The notes: a model not told the origin generated them from the letters alone. Positions 21,286-35,589 are shown, counted from the first letter of the stretch. The stretch is DNA of 64,000 nt from Cristatella mucedo (GCA_009760855.2 WPIO01000053.1:548501-612500), one strand, 5' to 3'. A program made the numbers and translations.

Positions 21286-22687
21286 ACGCCGCCGCTGACT
21301 GGCAGCAGCCTAGCGCTAAGTGGCGCGAGCCGGAACTGCTCGGAAACCGGTCGCGGCTGCGGGCAGCAGCCGGCGGCGGCGGCGACAGCTCGAAATTAAT
21401 TTGCGGATGAGGGCGGCTTCCGCGTAGCGCGCATCCCGCAAGCCTCTCCTGCAGCGCTGCGGCGCCCGCGCCGTGGCCGCCGCGGCCGCACCGTCGAACC
21501 GTCGCCGCTACAGCCACTGTCAATACGACGAGCCAACAGCGGCGGCCACAATAGCGCTGGCGGGCGCCCATTGTCGAGCCCGGTGTTTGGCTCCAGCGGT
21601 GGCTCTCTAACTAAAACAATGTGCGGCAATCAATGCCGCAGGAGGCTCGCGCCCGCGCGCGCGCGCGCTCGCGCGCGCGAGAGAGACTGCCATTCACCGG
21701 TCATGAATATTGCATTTCTCGCGGGCACCTTTGTCGTCCTGTCGCACCAGCGGCTGCCCCGCTTGCGTCGGCGGCGGCGCGAAGGCGTGCGGGACACGCG
21801 CAGGCGAGGCCAAAACAGCGGCCGCCACCGCCGCCACTCTCTACGTCTCAAGCTTTCATCCCTTCGCATGGAATCTCGACTGGCCGCAGCGGCAGCAGCG
21901 GCAGCAGCATCGACCGCCATCCGGCTGAATGCGGCGGCGGCGGCGGCGCCAGTAGGGGTCGCACAATGGCGGCGGCGGCAGTTTCGCGCAGCAGCGCAAA
22001 CGTGGACCGACTGCGGCGATTGCATAATACAATCTTGGATGCAAATGCATCTGAAAGGGCAGCGAGAAATTCAAACGCCTCCCCGTCAACGGCACTGCGC
22101 CCGCCCCAAACAAGGACGCGCGAGGGCGGCGCCGCGAGAGGGCTAAACGCTGGCGTTGCGATGTTGGACAGCTCTCCGGCTGCTGCTGCTGGGACAGCGC
22201 TGCTGCTGCTGCTGCGACTGCGCTCTACCGATGACTGAGCCGTGCGACGGCAATCGCAGGCGGCGGCGACAGCATCGGCGGGAGTTGCCACGAGCGACAC
22301 AGCGAAGCTCGTGCTGCTGCCAGCGCTATGCTTGGTAACTTCGCCTCTAAGAGTGACAACAGCGACTGTTTTTGCAGAACCCTCGGCGCCACGTGGCCGC
22401 GCAATGGTGCGTCTCTCTACTACCGCTCCACATGCTTCTGTCATAGACGGGGTGTAGTGGCTTCCGTCTAGAATGTCCTTGGGCACTAATTCTCTTCTGT
22501 CCGGCCGTGCCTGTTCACTACCGGCGACGCGGCCGCCTCCGCTAACGAACACCCCCCCCCCCGTGCGGCGACGGTACCGGAACGCGACAGCAATGAAGGG
22601 TGTGCACACTTTAATAAGTATATATTTAATATAATATATAATATAATGTAATATAATATATATATATAATAACATATATTTAAGATG
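20035..22687. other. GC-rich, CpG-dense block with (CCG)n runs; no gene called
   Basis: It contains (CCG)n at 20706-20757 and (GCC)n at 21217-21287, alternating CG at 21655-21680, and an 11-base C run at 22552-22562. Frames with poly-Ala, poly-Arg or poly-Pro come from these runs. A TATA-like AT-rich island lies at 22615-22680. CpG density suggests an unmethylated regulatory region, but no exon can be defended. Confidence 0.4.
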
Positions 22688-22838
22688 ATTTAAGACCCTT
22701 ATTCGTATAGCGGCAGAGTCGCCTTAGCGGCAATCGGCACCGCTTGCACGGGGCAACAACGAAGGATGACCCGCTGCAGAATTCGAGCCCACGATCACGG
22801 CCGTGAAAAGCAAGACCGTACCTCCTGGGCAATCGCGG
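22688..22838 (-). mobile_element. SINE II copy
   Basis: The minus strand shows TTTTCACGGCCGTGATCGTG, a box-B-like GGCTCGAATTC, then GCAAGCGGTGCCGATTGCCG and GACTCTGCCGCTATACGAAT. Order and spacing match other SINE II copies, with moderate divergence. Confidence 0.6.
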
Positions 22839-23069
22839 CCCTGCCTTAGTATCAATCAGAAAAGCCAACGCTTATCCATAGTAATTTCGATAGCGCGGCA
22901 GACGCTATTTGACAGCCACCCGAGTGTTAACTGTGTCCAGCATTATTCAAGGAGTGCAGCAACTCTTACACGATTACTCACAGCAACTCTTGCACCGAAC
23001 CACAGTCCAAGGGCTCTGGCGCCGCTACAGCCTCGCTCAGTCAGCTACAGCTAAACTTGCTCCTACTGC

Positions 23070-23349
23070 AGAACTTAAAAGCACACCTATTTAGGACAGC
23101 ATTTAGTGGGTCCCTGTGATTCGTCCTTGATGTGCTTATGCGTGCTGACACTGCATGCTGCCACCAACCACATTTGCATGCTGACCCTGTGCATGTCACC
23201 CCTAACCATATTATTAATTTTTTTTGTTTTTCAAGCATGATTTTACTTACCATTCGATTGCATTTCACTTTGCAGCAAATGTAAAGCGCCTAGAAAGAGA
23301 TTAAGTTCTCTGAGGGCGTTTTATCAAGTGCATTATTATTATTATTATC
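23070..23349 (+). mobile_element. L2-type LINE 3' end
   Basis: It begins inside the last coding residues (LKAHLFRTAFSGSL equivalent, GCACACCTATTTAGGACAGC), then the full 3' UTR, the hairpin tail GCGCC...GGGCG and (ATT)n at about 23328-23348. The copy is well preserved and 5' truncated. Confidence 0.85.
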
Positions 23350-23483
23350 ACACAGGCTGGTGTGTCACCTAACCGCGAACTGTGGCATACACCGGCTCTT
23401 AGTCATCATAATTCAGGAAACGTGAGCAATATTTCGACAGGCACAATAGCGCCACCATCACCGCTCCGCTAAACGCCACACCG

Positions 23484-23632
23484 CCCAGTAGGTAAGGGGC
23501 TCGCTCTTCACGACCCAGGTCACGTGGGTTTGAGTCCAGCAGTGTGCGATCCTCTGCAGCCCACTGCGAGAGCTGGGCCCGGCAGTGAAGGCTCTTCGGC
23601 CCTGATTTAAATTAGGCTGTTGAGTCAGATAG
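23484..23632 (+). mobile_element. SINE II copy, decayed
   Basis: CCCAGTAGGTAAGGGGCTCG, a box-B-like GGTTTGAGTCC and AAGGCTCTTCGGCCCTGATT followed by a short GGCTGTTGAGTCAG end match the SINE II order. Confidence 0.55.
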
Positions 23633-24344
23633 CATTTAACCCATTTTTTTTACAGCGGACAACGGGCGAGTTTGGTGATAGTTTTCGCGCCCATGAGCAG
23701 CCGCTCAGCTCTAGCGACCTCTGGCGGCGACGCGTCGGTCGAGAAGAAGAAAGCGCGAGCAAGCGTCGGCGGTCCGGTGGCTGACGGGAAGCGGCGGGAA
23801 TCGGCGAGCGCCTACGAGCGACGCAAGTTCTGGACTCGCGACGACGCGACCGCGGTAGGCGTCCGCTACGTTCCGCCGGCGGGTGACGGCCGCGACCTGC
23901 GCCGTTTCGCGGGGCCCACTAGCTGCTCAGTAACTGTTGCGCAGTAGCCGCGAGGTACGCTGTGCGAAAGAGCGCTCGGCTTACTAGTCTGAACGCGCGA
24001 CCTCTGGACCTTCACTGCCAATAAACTGAAACCGCGAAAGCGGAAGCACAGTGCGCACAAGGTGGCTGATTGGCCTATTGGTCCTCGGCGCAGCCGAAAT
24101 CGGCCGCTCCCATCGCCGTCATAGCACCCAGGACGATCAAAATGGCTACTCCGTCTCCCCATGCAGGAGAGTCGCGTAGCGAGTATCTAAAATCCTTTTT
24201 TATATTCCAGCAGTACTTGCTGCGGAAACAAAAACGTTCATTTAAAAAGCCGTTCATTCGTAAGAAATGAGCGCCGACGGCGGTCGGTTTTTCTAGGATT
24301 ACTGTTTCCGGTTTTAGCCACTTAATGCCTTTACTGCCGTTAGT
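23633..24344. other. No supported gene
   Basis: One plus-strand frame (23672-23947, 91 codons) is rich in Ala, Arg, Ser and Lys without any domain I recognise. It could be a small gene or chance in GC-rich DNA. Confidence 0.3.
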
Positions 24345-24485
24345 GTAGCCTAATGTAATGTATCTCTGTCTGTAACTCCACAAAGCCACAAAGACGATGT
24401 GGGTGCTGGGCGCAGGAGTTTTCCATAGCACACTCGAAACCTTAGTGGCTTTCGGTACGCATGCGATATCCAGCGGACCCGTTCC
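24345..24485 (-). repeat. Interspersed repeat family C, copy 3
   Basis: The + strand reads TAATGTAATGTATCTCTGTC, TGTAACTCCACAAAGCCACA, ATGTGGGTG and GGCTTTCGGTACGCATGCGA. This is the reverse complement of the 3' half of copy 2. Confidence 0.65.
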
Positions 24486-25583
24486 CATAGCGCCCGCCGC
24501 CTCCGCCGCCGTCCGGTGGTGGTGCGCGCTAACGGCACCGAGCGGCGCCCACTCGGCCGTTTCCGGCAAGAGCTGAGGCGCCAGCGACTGCTCGCGAAAC
24601 CACTTCCGGTTGATCAGAACGCGTTGTACTGGCCCCAGCGTTGTTCTGGTCCCCAGAGCGCGGCAACATTTCAGCAGCTGCCGCAGCGCCTTCCGCTGGC
24701 CAACGAGCTTGGGCCCGCCGCCGCCGCCGCCGCCGCCGATGCAGGTGAGCCGCGATGGCAGGAGCGAACCGCAGCAAAGCCCCTGTCGCATGTGAGAGAA
24801 GGCCGTGACCTTGATGGCGACCATGACCGCGGCGGCGGCCGCGCTCGCCCTGCGGTCGTGGCGTTTCGCACGCGATTCGCTTTTTTGCGGGGCTCCCGAC
24901 CGAGCTAACAGACGAGTCGACGATTGCTACGCTCGCCGTCGAGCGTAGCGCCGCGCGACGGGCGGGGCAACCGCACGCTGCGCCGTCTGCATCTGGGCGC
25001 AGCGTGCGCCCGCAGCCGGCGACTACTTGAAAATAGCAGCGTCACCATCGGCCTCCTAATAAGCCGCCTAGAAAGGGGGCCAGTCGCCGTAGGCGCGCCG
25101 ACCCGTTCGCATCCGCTAAGCCCGTAATCTGGCTTGGCGTAACCTTTGCCACACTTAGCGGCGCGGCCAGCTCGTAGGCCGCGTCGCTACCTAGCAGCGC
25201 GGCGTTTTCGAACGCTCGTTCGGCGGAAGAGGAAAGGAATATACCAGCACCAGCACCAGCACCAGCACCAGCGCTGCCGCCGCCGCCGCCGCCGCTGCCG
25301 CCGCAGCAGTTTCAACAAGACGAGCTATGCCTACGCATGCACCTAGAGTCATTTCTCCATGCGCCATTCGCCGAGCGAATATAGAGTGCCGTTGACTTTG
25401 CCCGCTCTCGCTCTCTCTCTCTTTGCCCTTACTCGTCACTCGCATTAATCTCCCTATCGCTCGCCATCTCATCCTCTTCTTTTCTCGCTCTCTTCAATCT
25501 GCGCATCAACTGTAGCGCATATCTGAATCTCTCTTACTCTTTCTCACACCCTCTCACTAGCTTTCCGCCTCTCTCCGTTGTAG
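24486..25583. other. GC-rich block with small hairpins; no gene called
   Basis: It contains (CCG)n at about 24718-24738, (CAGCAC)n at 25244-25271 followed by a (CCG)-like run, and short GC-rich inverted repeats near 24929-24952 (GCTACGCTCG/CGAGCGTAGC) and 24970-25011 (CGCACGCTGCGCC mirrored). Overlapping frames have compositional character only. Confidence 0.4.
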
Positions 25584-25756
25584 ATTAAATAAATAAATAA
25601 AATTAATTTGAATAGCGCCATAAGAGGAACTTAATCTCTATTCAGGCGCTTCGCATGCGCCGCGGGGCTCGAGCCCACGACCTCGGTACTCGACTGCATT
25701 CACATTGACCTTGGTCGGGGCCGAGCACCTTAACCGCTGGCCCAAACCAGCGAGGC
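25584..25756 (-). mobile_element. SINE I copy with (ATTT)n-type tail
   Basis: Minus strand: CTGGTTTGGGCCAGCGGTTA, AGGTGCTCGGCCCC, box B GGTCGTGGGCTCGAGCCC, then AGCGCCTGAATAGAGATTAA, GTTCCTCTTATGGCGCTATT and an ATTTATTT-rich end. There is an extra ~25-base insertion between boxes A and B compared with other copies. Confidence 0.8.
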
Positions 25757-25997
25757 ATTTTTCTTACCCCCTTAACTCTGCCCTGCTGAGCGCAGTGACT
25801 CGGCGCAGACAGACAGACGCCGCACTCGCGGCGCCAAAGCTCGCCGCGGCCGCCGCCGCCAGGCGCTTGAGCGGCCCGTCGGTGCGGCGCCCGCTCTGAC
25901 GTGGCGCACTCAATGATTCAGGACCGGTACGCTCAGCAGTAACCGCAGAGACGGTCGCTGCCGTCCGGCTCCTGGTTTAACTTGCTAACGATTGTGC
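25757..25997. other. Non-coding spacer
   Basis: GC-rich sequence without a recognised feature. Confidence 0.3.
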
Positions 25998-26011
25998 ATT
26001 TATTTCTCAGG

Positions 26012-26045
<34 letters not shown>

Positions 26046-26150
26046 CGGGGTGAGAGACGGAGTGAGAGAGAGAGAGTGAGAGAGAGAGAGAGAGAAAGGG
26101 AGAGAGAGGGGGTGATGGAAGGAGGGAGAGAGAGAGGGGGAGAGATAAAT
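25998..26150. repeat. GA-rich microsatellite, interrupted
   Basis: GAGA tracts broken by GGGGTGAGAGACGGAGTGAG and GGGGGTGATGGAAGGAGGG. It is polypurine on the + strand. Confidence 0.85.
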
Positions 26151-26639
26151 TAGCAAGGGCGAATTTGCGAGCGAGCACACTTCTTTCCTGAATTTCGGAG
26201 CCGCAGCTCGCGGGTAACGAACGCGTTTGTCCGAGCGTCCAGTGTGGAGTCGCTGGAACCGGTGCTCGAGCGAAGCGCGACGGCCGAGGCAGCGCACGCT
26301 CTCGTGCGATAAATATAACAAAGAGCGCGTCCACACGCTGCGAAGTGTTTCGATCGAACGAGTTGCTTCCGGCGGATGGGCCAGTTCGTCCCCCGTCCCC
26401 TGCTGAAGGGCGCGCTGAGGGGTCAGCGGGACTGCACGGTTCAAGCGGGGCCAGTGGGGAAAGGAAGGGGGCGGAGCTGATGGAGGTCGTTCGAATCATC
26501 TCAATTGCGGGAGAACCTGAGGAGCGGGAGAAATCGGCACGAACGGCATGTTCGAAATTCTGTTCAAATTAAGCGTAAGTCGTGTAGGACCACGCGATCT
26601 CGCCACTGGCGGCACTGCAAGGGAATGCGCGGCATCGGT

Positions 26640-27258
<619 letters not shown>

Positions 27259-27416
27259 TCTGGTTTGGTCTAGCGGTTAAAGGTGCTCGCCCCGACCAAG
27301 GTCTGACTGAGGTCGTGGGCTCGAGCCCCGAGGCACATGTGAAGCGCCTGAATAGAGATTAAGTTCTCTTGGGGCGCTATATAAATGAATTATATATATA
27401 ATTATATATATATATA
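27259..27416 (+). mobile_element. SINE I copy embedded in a CT microsatellite
   Basis: TCTGGTTTGGTCTAGCGGTT, AAAGGTGCTCGCCCC, box B GGTCGTGGGCTCGAGCCCC, AGCGCCTGAATAGAGATTAA, GTTCTCTTGGGGCGCTATAT and AAATGAATTATATATA. It is full length and nearly identical to the copy at 19774-19915. TCTG/TCTC microsatellite lies on both sides. Confidence 0.88.
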
Positions 27417-27530
27417 TATCTGTCTCTGTGTCTATCTGTGTCTCTGTGTCTCTGTGTCTCTGTCTGTGTCTCTGTGTCTATGTCTCTGTCTCTCTCTGTC
27501 TCTCTCTCTGTCTCTCTCTCTGTCTCTCTC

Positions 27531-27579
<49 letters not shown>

Positions 27580-27620
27580 ATCTCTGCATGTGTGTCTTTG
27601 TGTCTCTCTATGTCTCTCAC
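27417..27620. repeat. Polypyrimidine tract continuing after SINE I
   Basis: TCTGTG/TCTC units, then (CT)n to about 27575, then decaying to GTGTCTCTCTATGTCTCTC. It is probably the other half of the tract at 26640-27258, split by the SINE. Confidence 0.9.
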
Positions 27621-28730
<1,110 letters not shown>

Positions 28731-29022
28731 AGCGAGAAAAAAAGAGAGGGCTGATAGCGTGGGAGAGAGAGAGAGAGCGCGCAAGTAGAGTAGTGAGGGT
28801 GACTTTGTGCGCGTGCACGCATTCTTTCTGTACTTCGTAGCCGCGACTGGCGAGCTGTGCTGTTGTCCGAGCGCCCCGCGCGGAGTCGCTGGGACGCAAG
28901 CGCCCGCGGCCGAGGCAGCGCAAGTCAGCGATGGTAAAACAAAGAGCGTATCCGCGCGAAGCGAAGTGTTTCGATCGAGCAAGCCGATGCCGCCGCCGGA
29001 CGATCGGGCTCGCCCCGCCCCA

Positions 29023-29137
29023 TCCCGCTCCCCGCTCCCCGCTTCCCGCTCCCTGCTCCCCGCTCCCCGCTCCCCGCTCCCCGCTCCCCGCTCCCCGCTC
29101 CCCGCTCCCCGCTCCCCGCTCACCGCTCCCCGCTCTC
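29023..29137. repeat. 7-bp minisatellite (GCTCCCC)n
   Basis: About sixteen head-to-tail copies of GCTCCCC with a few substitutions (TTCCCGC, CCTGCTC, CACCGCT). The minus strand is (GGGGAGC)n, with regularly spaced G-runs that can form G-quadruplexes. The ORFs through it (PAPRSPLPA repeats) are artefacts. Confidence 0.92.
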
Positions 29138-31617
29138 CAACCCCTCCGCGCGCGAGCTGGGCCTCTGGCGGAAGCCTTCGTGCAACTCTGGGCTCGTCGC
29201 AGGCGCGGTGCGGCCTGCTCCGCGTGCGACTTTCCGGCTCCAGCAGCGAGCACACCGCGCCGCCTGCCTATCCCCTCCCCCTCCCTCCCTCCCCCCCCCC
29301 CGGCTAAATGCAGCCAGCGCCCGAGGCGTCTCGGAGAGCTTGGCCTTGAGCGCTCTCATAGTTTCCGTCGGAGGAAATTTTTGCACAGGCGGACGTCGCC
29401 AGGAGAGCTAGCCACGGCGCCCTACGCTGGGCGGAGCGTAGGGCGCCGTGGGCGGAGCGTGGAGGAGGAGGTGGGCGGGGCGTGGAACGCGGCCTTGGCA
29501 AAGCGCCGAGGCCGTCTGGCTGGGCGCAGAATGGAAGCTGCGGCTGTGCCGCCTACGATGTAGCGCGTTGACGCGATGTGCCCGGCGAGCGAGCGCCGCT
29601 GTGCGAGCGCCGATCTGAGAGCTTCGCCGACGGTAGAGCCCTGACTCTCACGAGACGCGGCAACTCTTCGCCCCAGCAGTTTCGAGATCCGGGCTTCCGT
29701 CGCGTTTCGCCCAGGGCTAGCTTTCGCTCCAGCGTACCGCGGAGAGAAAAGCGGAGAGCAGACGAGCGAAGAGAGAATGGATAGAGGAGTCGCTTGGTCT
29801 GTGCGTCGTTGTGACGGAGTCAGAGACGGAGGAGATGCATTAGATTAAATTCTGAGCACAAAGCTAAGCTAAACTCAACCTTTCGGCAGCGACCTTGGTG
29901 TCCCAGTGAGCTGGAATTCGCTACTGCTCGTACTTCCCCGACGCGTGGATTTTGGATCATTGAAGTCGCAGTTAAAGACGAGCTAACTGGGCCGCTCAGC
30001 GGTGCCTCCCTCACTGAGCTTCCGGTCCAGTCAGCTTGTCTTTTTTCGCGCGTGCGCTTCGTACTTTCCTGCTCGATGTTTAGTGCCAGTGGCACCCGAG
30101 GGGGGGGGGGCAGGGTTCCTGTGCTAACCAGCAGCTCCGAGTGTCTCCGTGCTTGTTTGTGCTTGTTTGTGCATGCTTGTCCTGTCATATTACGTTGCAT
30201 GTCACTAACGCTTCGTGTTTGCTTTACTTGTCGTAGAGTCGTGAAGCACCAGGATGGACACGCGATTCTCTAGAGGCAAAAGACGCATTTTGCTAAGATC
30301 CTCATTAGAGTTGAGCAGATTTAGAGTGGACGCTTCTCCTGTGCAGCTGCCGGTCTCGCTCGCTTAGGCTGACCTCGGGCGACCTCCGACCTCGGGCCTG
30401 CGCATGCGGAGGTCGCCGCCCGAGGTCGCTACGGCGGCATGTGGCGGATCCGCGTCGTCTCGCACAGCGAGCAGACGCAGCAGCAGCAGCAGCAGCAGCA
30501 GACACTCGTCACAGCGAGCCGTAGCTGCAGCGGGCACGCGAACATGGCAACCAAGCAATTAGCCTGAGCAGCTGCGTCGGATGCTGAAAGTCTTTTTGAA
30601 CCCCCCCCCCCCATACCACATACATCCCGAGTACTCGCTCGCAGCAGTGCCGAGTCCGGGTCGCCAAACGGAAGAAATGCAGAAGGCCAAGGGCGCTATT
30701 TTTGGATGCTTCGGGGACGGACCGTGAGCCAATAAATCTAGAAGGTCAAGGGTGCCTGATCTCCATGCTGCATGCCTTCGGGCCGGGCGCACGCTTTTAC
30801 GAGGTGTAGCTCCCGTATTTGTTCTTGCTTGGTATGCTTCTCGCCGAACGAGGGCATCTGAGCTCGCTCGGCCCAGTTTACGAAAAATCGGAGCTAGGAA
30901 TAACTAGCGAATACACAGACTGCAGCGGCGGCGCGAAGCAGCGGCTTCGGCAAAGAGAGCGGCCAGCGGTAAGCGATCTGCCGGGCGCCGGGAGGTCAAT
31001 TATGGCGATTAGCTTAACAGGTAGTGGCACCGGCAATTACGTAGTTATCTAGTCCGGGACGTAGCTACGCCTGTCGCTGCCACTGGCTCGCTCGCAGCGT
31101 GCGCCGACTCTCCGAGCAGAGGCGGCGGCGACGGCGGCGGCGAGCGGCGGCGGCGGCGGTGGCGGCGGCGAGCACCGACCGACCGACTGAGCGGCTCGCG
31201 ACGTAGCACCGCGCCTTGCGCTACCGCCGTCAGTGACACTTGCACTGCGCCCGCGCTAGCGATTCCCGAGAATGCGGCAATTAACCAACCCCGCTGAAGC
31301 GACCGGGTCGAGGCAGCACTTTAGAGCGCTTTCCGGCGTTCGCTTCCCGGCATTCTTCACCGAGCGGGTGCGCCGAGTCCGACGTAGGCGACGGCCACTG
31401 GATGGATTCCGCTGCTGCTGCCGCTGCCACTGGTGCAGCAGACGAATAGCCAGCCACCCGCCCAGCTGTCGGGCTATTTATCTCGGCTGAGCGGCTGCAT
31501 CGTCAAAGTGAAGTTTTCACCTCTATCCTCGAGCTTCCGCTTCTTGCGTTGCGATGGCGAGCGACGGCTTGAGTAGTATACCGACCTAATAAGGCCGCTC
31601 ATTTAAACTGAGACTAG
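29138..31617. other. GC-rich to mixed region with hairpin and C-runs; no gene called
   Basis: Contents: 11-base C run at 29290-29301, 17-bp hairpin at 29412-29451, 11-base G run at 30100-30110, (CAG)7 at about 30478-30500, 12-base C run at 30601-30612, and GGC-rich patches at 31121-31170. No coding block with a known motif was found. Confidence 0.4.
29412..29451. repeat. 17-bp perfect GC-rich inverted repeat
   Basis: Arms 29412-29428 (CCACGGCGCCCTACGCT) and 29435-29451 are exact reverse complements around GGGCGG. GGGCGGAGCGT then repeats immediately downstream at 29450-29461. Confidence 0.65.
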
Positions 31618-31800
31618 AACTGGTAAACAAATTCTAGCTGATTGAACAGCCTCTTTTTGCATAGCGGCAGAGGAGCCTGTACGGCTATCGCCACCGCTTG
31701 CAGCGGCAATATAGGATCGCCCACCGCAGGAATCGAACGCACGACCTCGGAGCTGACGTTGTGAAAAGCAACCACCTTACCTAGTGTGCCATTATGATTC
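31618..31800 (-). mobile_element. SINE II copy
   Basis: Minus strand: CACTAGGTAAGGTGGTTGCT (box A region), CACAACGTCAGCTCCGAGGT, a box-B-like CGTTCGATTCC, CGCTGCAAGCGGTGGCGATA, GGCTCCTCTGCCGCTATGCA and AAAAGAGGCTGTTCAATCAG. It is full length and well preserved. Confidence 0.78.
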
Positions 31801-34800
31801 ACCGAAAAATAGCGCGTGAATTCGCTGGCGCTTGAACTTATATTAAACCTATTTAGAATGAGGGACGTTCGCGTTTTGCATTAAATAGGGTGTGAAGTCG
31901 GAGGGCGGCGGGGCGACACATTAAAAGCTATCGCTCCCGCGTCTACTTCAAGAGAGCAAGGAACGTCGGATTATTATTATTATTATTATTAGATTCTCCA
32001 TTTCTTCAATGCCAAGAGGTGCGCACCGCGAGCTACGCACTTTTCAAAGCTGACGGGTCCAGCCGCTGCGCGAAATCTTCTTTGTACTCTCAAAATGTTA
32101 AAGAAATTGCTTTTGAATTTCCGATCTAAGCGACGTCGCTACAACGACAAAAGTGGTCCCGTTGTTTTGAACTGTCACGACAATCAGATAATCGTCGCCC
32201 TTTCGTGTTACCATTTTCGATGTCGTCGCTGATGGATCGCAAGCTATCGTGCGTCATTGACACTAGTGGCAGTACTAATATAATTTGGGGCGAGCAAAAG
32301 TGGAGGCACGAAATGCCAAGTGCGAGCGCGGATTTCGCGTTATTCTTAGCTTTGGCTTTAATTGCGGTCTTTGGAGATTCGCCGCAGTTTTGATCTCTTT
32401 TATTTTCAGCTCAAACGCTGTCCTGAATCGCTGTAGTAGTCGCGAAAGGCTGCACACAATCGCGACCCGACGATCACGGATCGCGACCCTAGATTCCGGC
32501 AGCAGGCCGTTCCTTAAAGCCCACTGAAAGCGGAAGTGATAGTCGATATATGAATGTGGCTGTTGAACTAGCCTCCACCTTATTGCGTTTGTAGAAACTC
32601 GGCAGACTGTTCGCAGATAAGTTGCCAGCCGAGCGGTGTGCGCGGGGCTACCCTCGTCTACAGTACCCTTGCGACATCACGTGACGTCAAAAACGCAGTC
32701 GCCAATATCGTCAGCCAGCGGTTACGATCGACGTCCGTCCTCAATTCAATTCTAGCGGCTTGAAACCGGTTATCGGATAATCCATGTTTTGGCGGCATAC
32801 AAGCGCAAGCCACGAACAACCGCAGTCAGTCAGTCAGTCAGTCAGGCGAGCAGCGCTACTACGCTCCAGACTTCGTGTCCCGCAGTTGAGAGCTGCGCTT
32901 TGGGCGCAGCGGCGGGAGAGTTAGTGATGGTCACTGTCACTCGCCTAGTAGTGCAAACGCCCTCTGCGGCAGACAGGCGCGAGCAGAGAAGTGAATAAAC
33001 CGTCGTCCTGCGTCAGAGCAGCAGTCCGTAAGTTCAGCAGTTTGCCCCCCCCCCCAGCAGCAGCAGCAGCAGCAGCAGCAGTCTCGAAGCGAGCTACGAC
33101 AATCGCAAGCTCCGCGGTGGCTACAACCGGCTGAGAAATAATGACCACTTCGTTCATCGCTCTGTCTGTCGAGGCTAAGTTACCCGATACCGACGGGTTA
33201 TTAGCAGCCATTTTCACGTTCTCGTGAACCTCAAAAAAACACGGCTTCTCAAGTCGTTCATCGGGTTTCCCAGTTCCAGTATTTTATATTATATAAAGTA
33301 ATATTAATTTCCGCATTTCCGTATTCCCGATTTCCATTTAACTCGGTGCTTCAACTGCGGCAGGCCGTTCGCCATTAGGCGCACAAGATGTGCGCCATTA
33401 GGCGCACATATTGGAGCTCGCTGCCTGAAGAGATTGACTGGACAGCTAACAGCCTGGCGTCGAGTCTGTGCGAAAGGCATGGAGCGATTGAGGAGTTCGG
33501 GAGGTACTTTAAGCGAGCAATGCTTTTTCATTCGCCTCACCCGAAGTGAGCAAAGGCTTCTCCGGCACACAACGCTCGCGCGCGCGCGAGCCGGGTGACA
33601 GCAGAGAGCGGCAGCGGCGCGTGTGCAGCGGCGCATTGCTGCTTCTAGAAATAAAGCGGCCGCGTATCGATCGGACACGCCGCCGATATGTCGGAAGCGC
33701 GAACTTGCCCAGAGCGGAGGGCTACACAGTGCCATGCGTTGTGTAGGCGCTGCGAGAGGGGGGGCCTAACCGAGAGCTAGACTCTTACGATCTGGAGGCG
33801 AACTCGAGCGTCGGTCGGTCGGCCAGCTCAGCCTTTACGGCGGCTTCCGGCGATTGGCTGCCAATGGCAGACTTTGCATGGTTCTGCCCCTTTGGCTTGC
33901 AGACTACGCCTTGAAAACTGCGAGAGGGGCAACGGCGAGCTGAAAGAACAAGATGGCGAAGAGGAAGTGAGGAAAGTATAGCCTGAGTGGCTGTAATTGC
34001 AGGACAAGCGTCGAAAGTGTGTCGCCACGTTTTGCCTCGCTTTGCTTTCAATGTGTAACTAGTCAGTCAGTCAGTCGGCCAGTCGGCCCGCAGGATATCC
34101 CGATCCCAAAAAAAACTAAGCAGTACCGCCCCGCAGCAGACGACGGCAGCAGACGACGCGGTCTGTGGGCAGAGCTGGGCTCCGCAGTGGCTGGCGGGTT
34201 ACTGTGGTCGAACAAGCGACCTGCACTCATTAAGTCTAATAAATAGCTTTGGTGACAATCGGCCATTGAAGAGCTGCCGCTGGCCGTCCGCAAACTTCCT
34301 GCAGCTTCAATAGGTCCCTGCCCAATAAAGCCTTCGGCTGCCGACTGTCGGACACCGAAGCCTAACTATCTTCTCAAAGTCTGTCTGGTAGCGGCTTGAT
34401 CAAACGGGTGACCGGCCGGCCTCGAGGTTAGGGCTGAGGTAGGCATATTAGGAGCGCAGTCAACAAATTACACTAAATTACCTCTCAATTTACCATCGTG
34501 AAACGTAGAATGCTGTCAAAGTATATCGCCTTTCGACGTGGACCCTGTAGAGTGTAGAGGATGAATTCGACCTTGGACGACCTCGAACTAACGACCTCGG
34601 CCAATGAGGTGACGAGGGCACTAGGCTGGCTGGACTTGCCCGGTCAGCTGCAGCTTCGTTCGGAGCTGCAGACAAGAGCCGTGACAATTAGCGGCCCAGT
34701 ACTGCTGCTACTGCGCTCGAGCCTGCTGACAGCTCACACTGCGACGCCGTCTTATTGTACGAGCGTAGAAATCGAACAAAATAGAGCCAGGTATGGAATA

Positions 34801-34945
34801 GTGTAAATGCAAACAGGTTTGCCTTTGGTGCTGAAGGTTGGATTTACAAACTTTTTGGAAAATAGAACAACTTAATCTTCAAGACGTGGAAGCTGCTAGA
34901 GGTGCTGCCTCTTCTTCTGGAGCATTCTGGGGTAAATTTGAGCCG

Positions 34946-34982
<37 letters not shown>

Positions 34983-35589
34983 GATTTCCGAAGATATCCT
35001 GACTCGAATAACTCTAACATTAAATAGTGGCATCCAAATGCAGAGGTTTTTTATTTTAATATAAATCACCTTTTCACATCACGACGCCTTCAGCAAAGCC
35101 ACTGCCACGGGACTAGTTGCTTCTAGCCTCCGCCGCCATTTAGCCAGCCCATTCCATACCCCCACTCTCCCCCCCCCTGGGTGGCCAGATCGCCCCCAAC
35201 CTTTTTGGGTAGTTAGCCAGCCCAAACTCCTCCAGCGATCCGTAGAGGTCGGCCGAGTCGGCGCGAGATGTACGAAGCAGTTTGAGCTCGAAGAGTTAGT
35301 GGAAGACCACTGGCAGACAGGAAAATGGGCAGACAACCATCAGCCATCCATGATTTGAGTCTACATGGAAAGCTGGGCGATTGAGGCAGAGCTATGTACC
35401 TTGAGGCAGAGCTCTCTACAAACGCACAGTGCTCGAGCACGCGTCTGCTGACGTCACACACACAGAGGCCTCGTCGGAGCGTCCGATTATTGCTCATCGG
35501 GCTCAGTAGCAGAAAAGGAGAGCCGGGCTCGTGCCTGCACGGGCAGACGAGCATAGAAACAGCGCCATCGGAGGATCCGTCTGGTGCCA
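31801..35589. other. Mixed region; simple repeats only
   Basis: (ATT)n at 31970-31990, (GTCA)n at 32824-32845 and again at 34059-34075, an 11-base C run at 33045-33055 next to (CAG)n at 33056-33082, (TA)n at about 34951-34978, and a direct repeat GCCATTAGGCGCACA near 33370-33410. Open frames are short and anonymous. Several AATAAA-type hexamers occur but no transcript can be tied to them. Confidence 0.4.
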
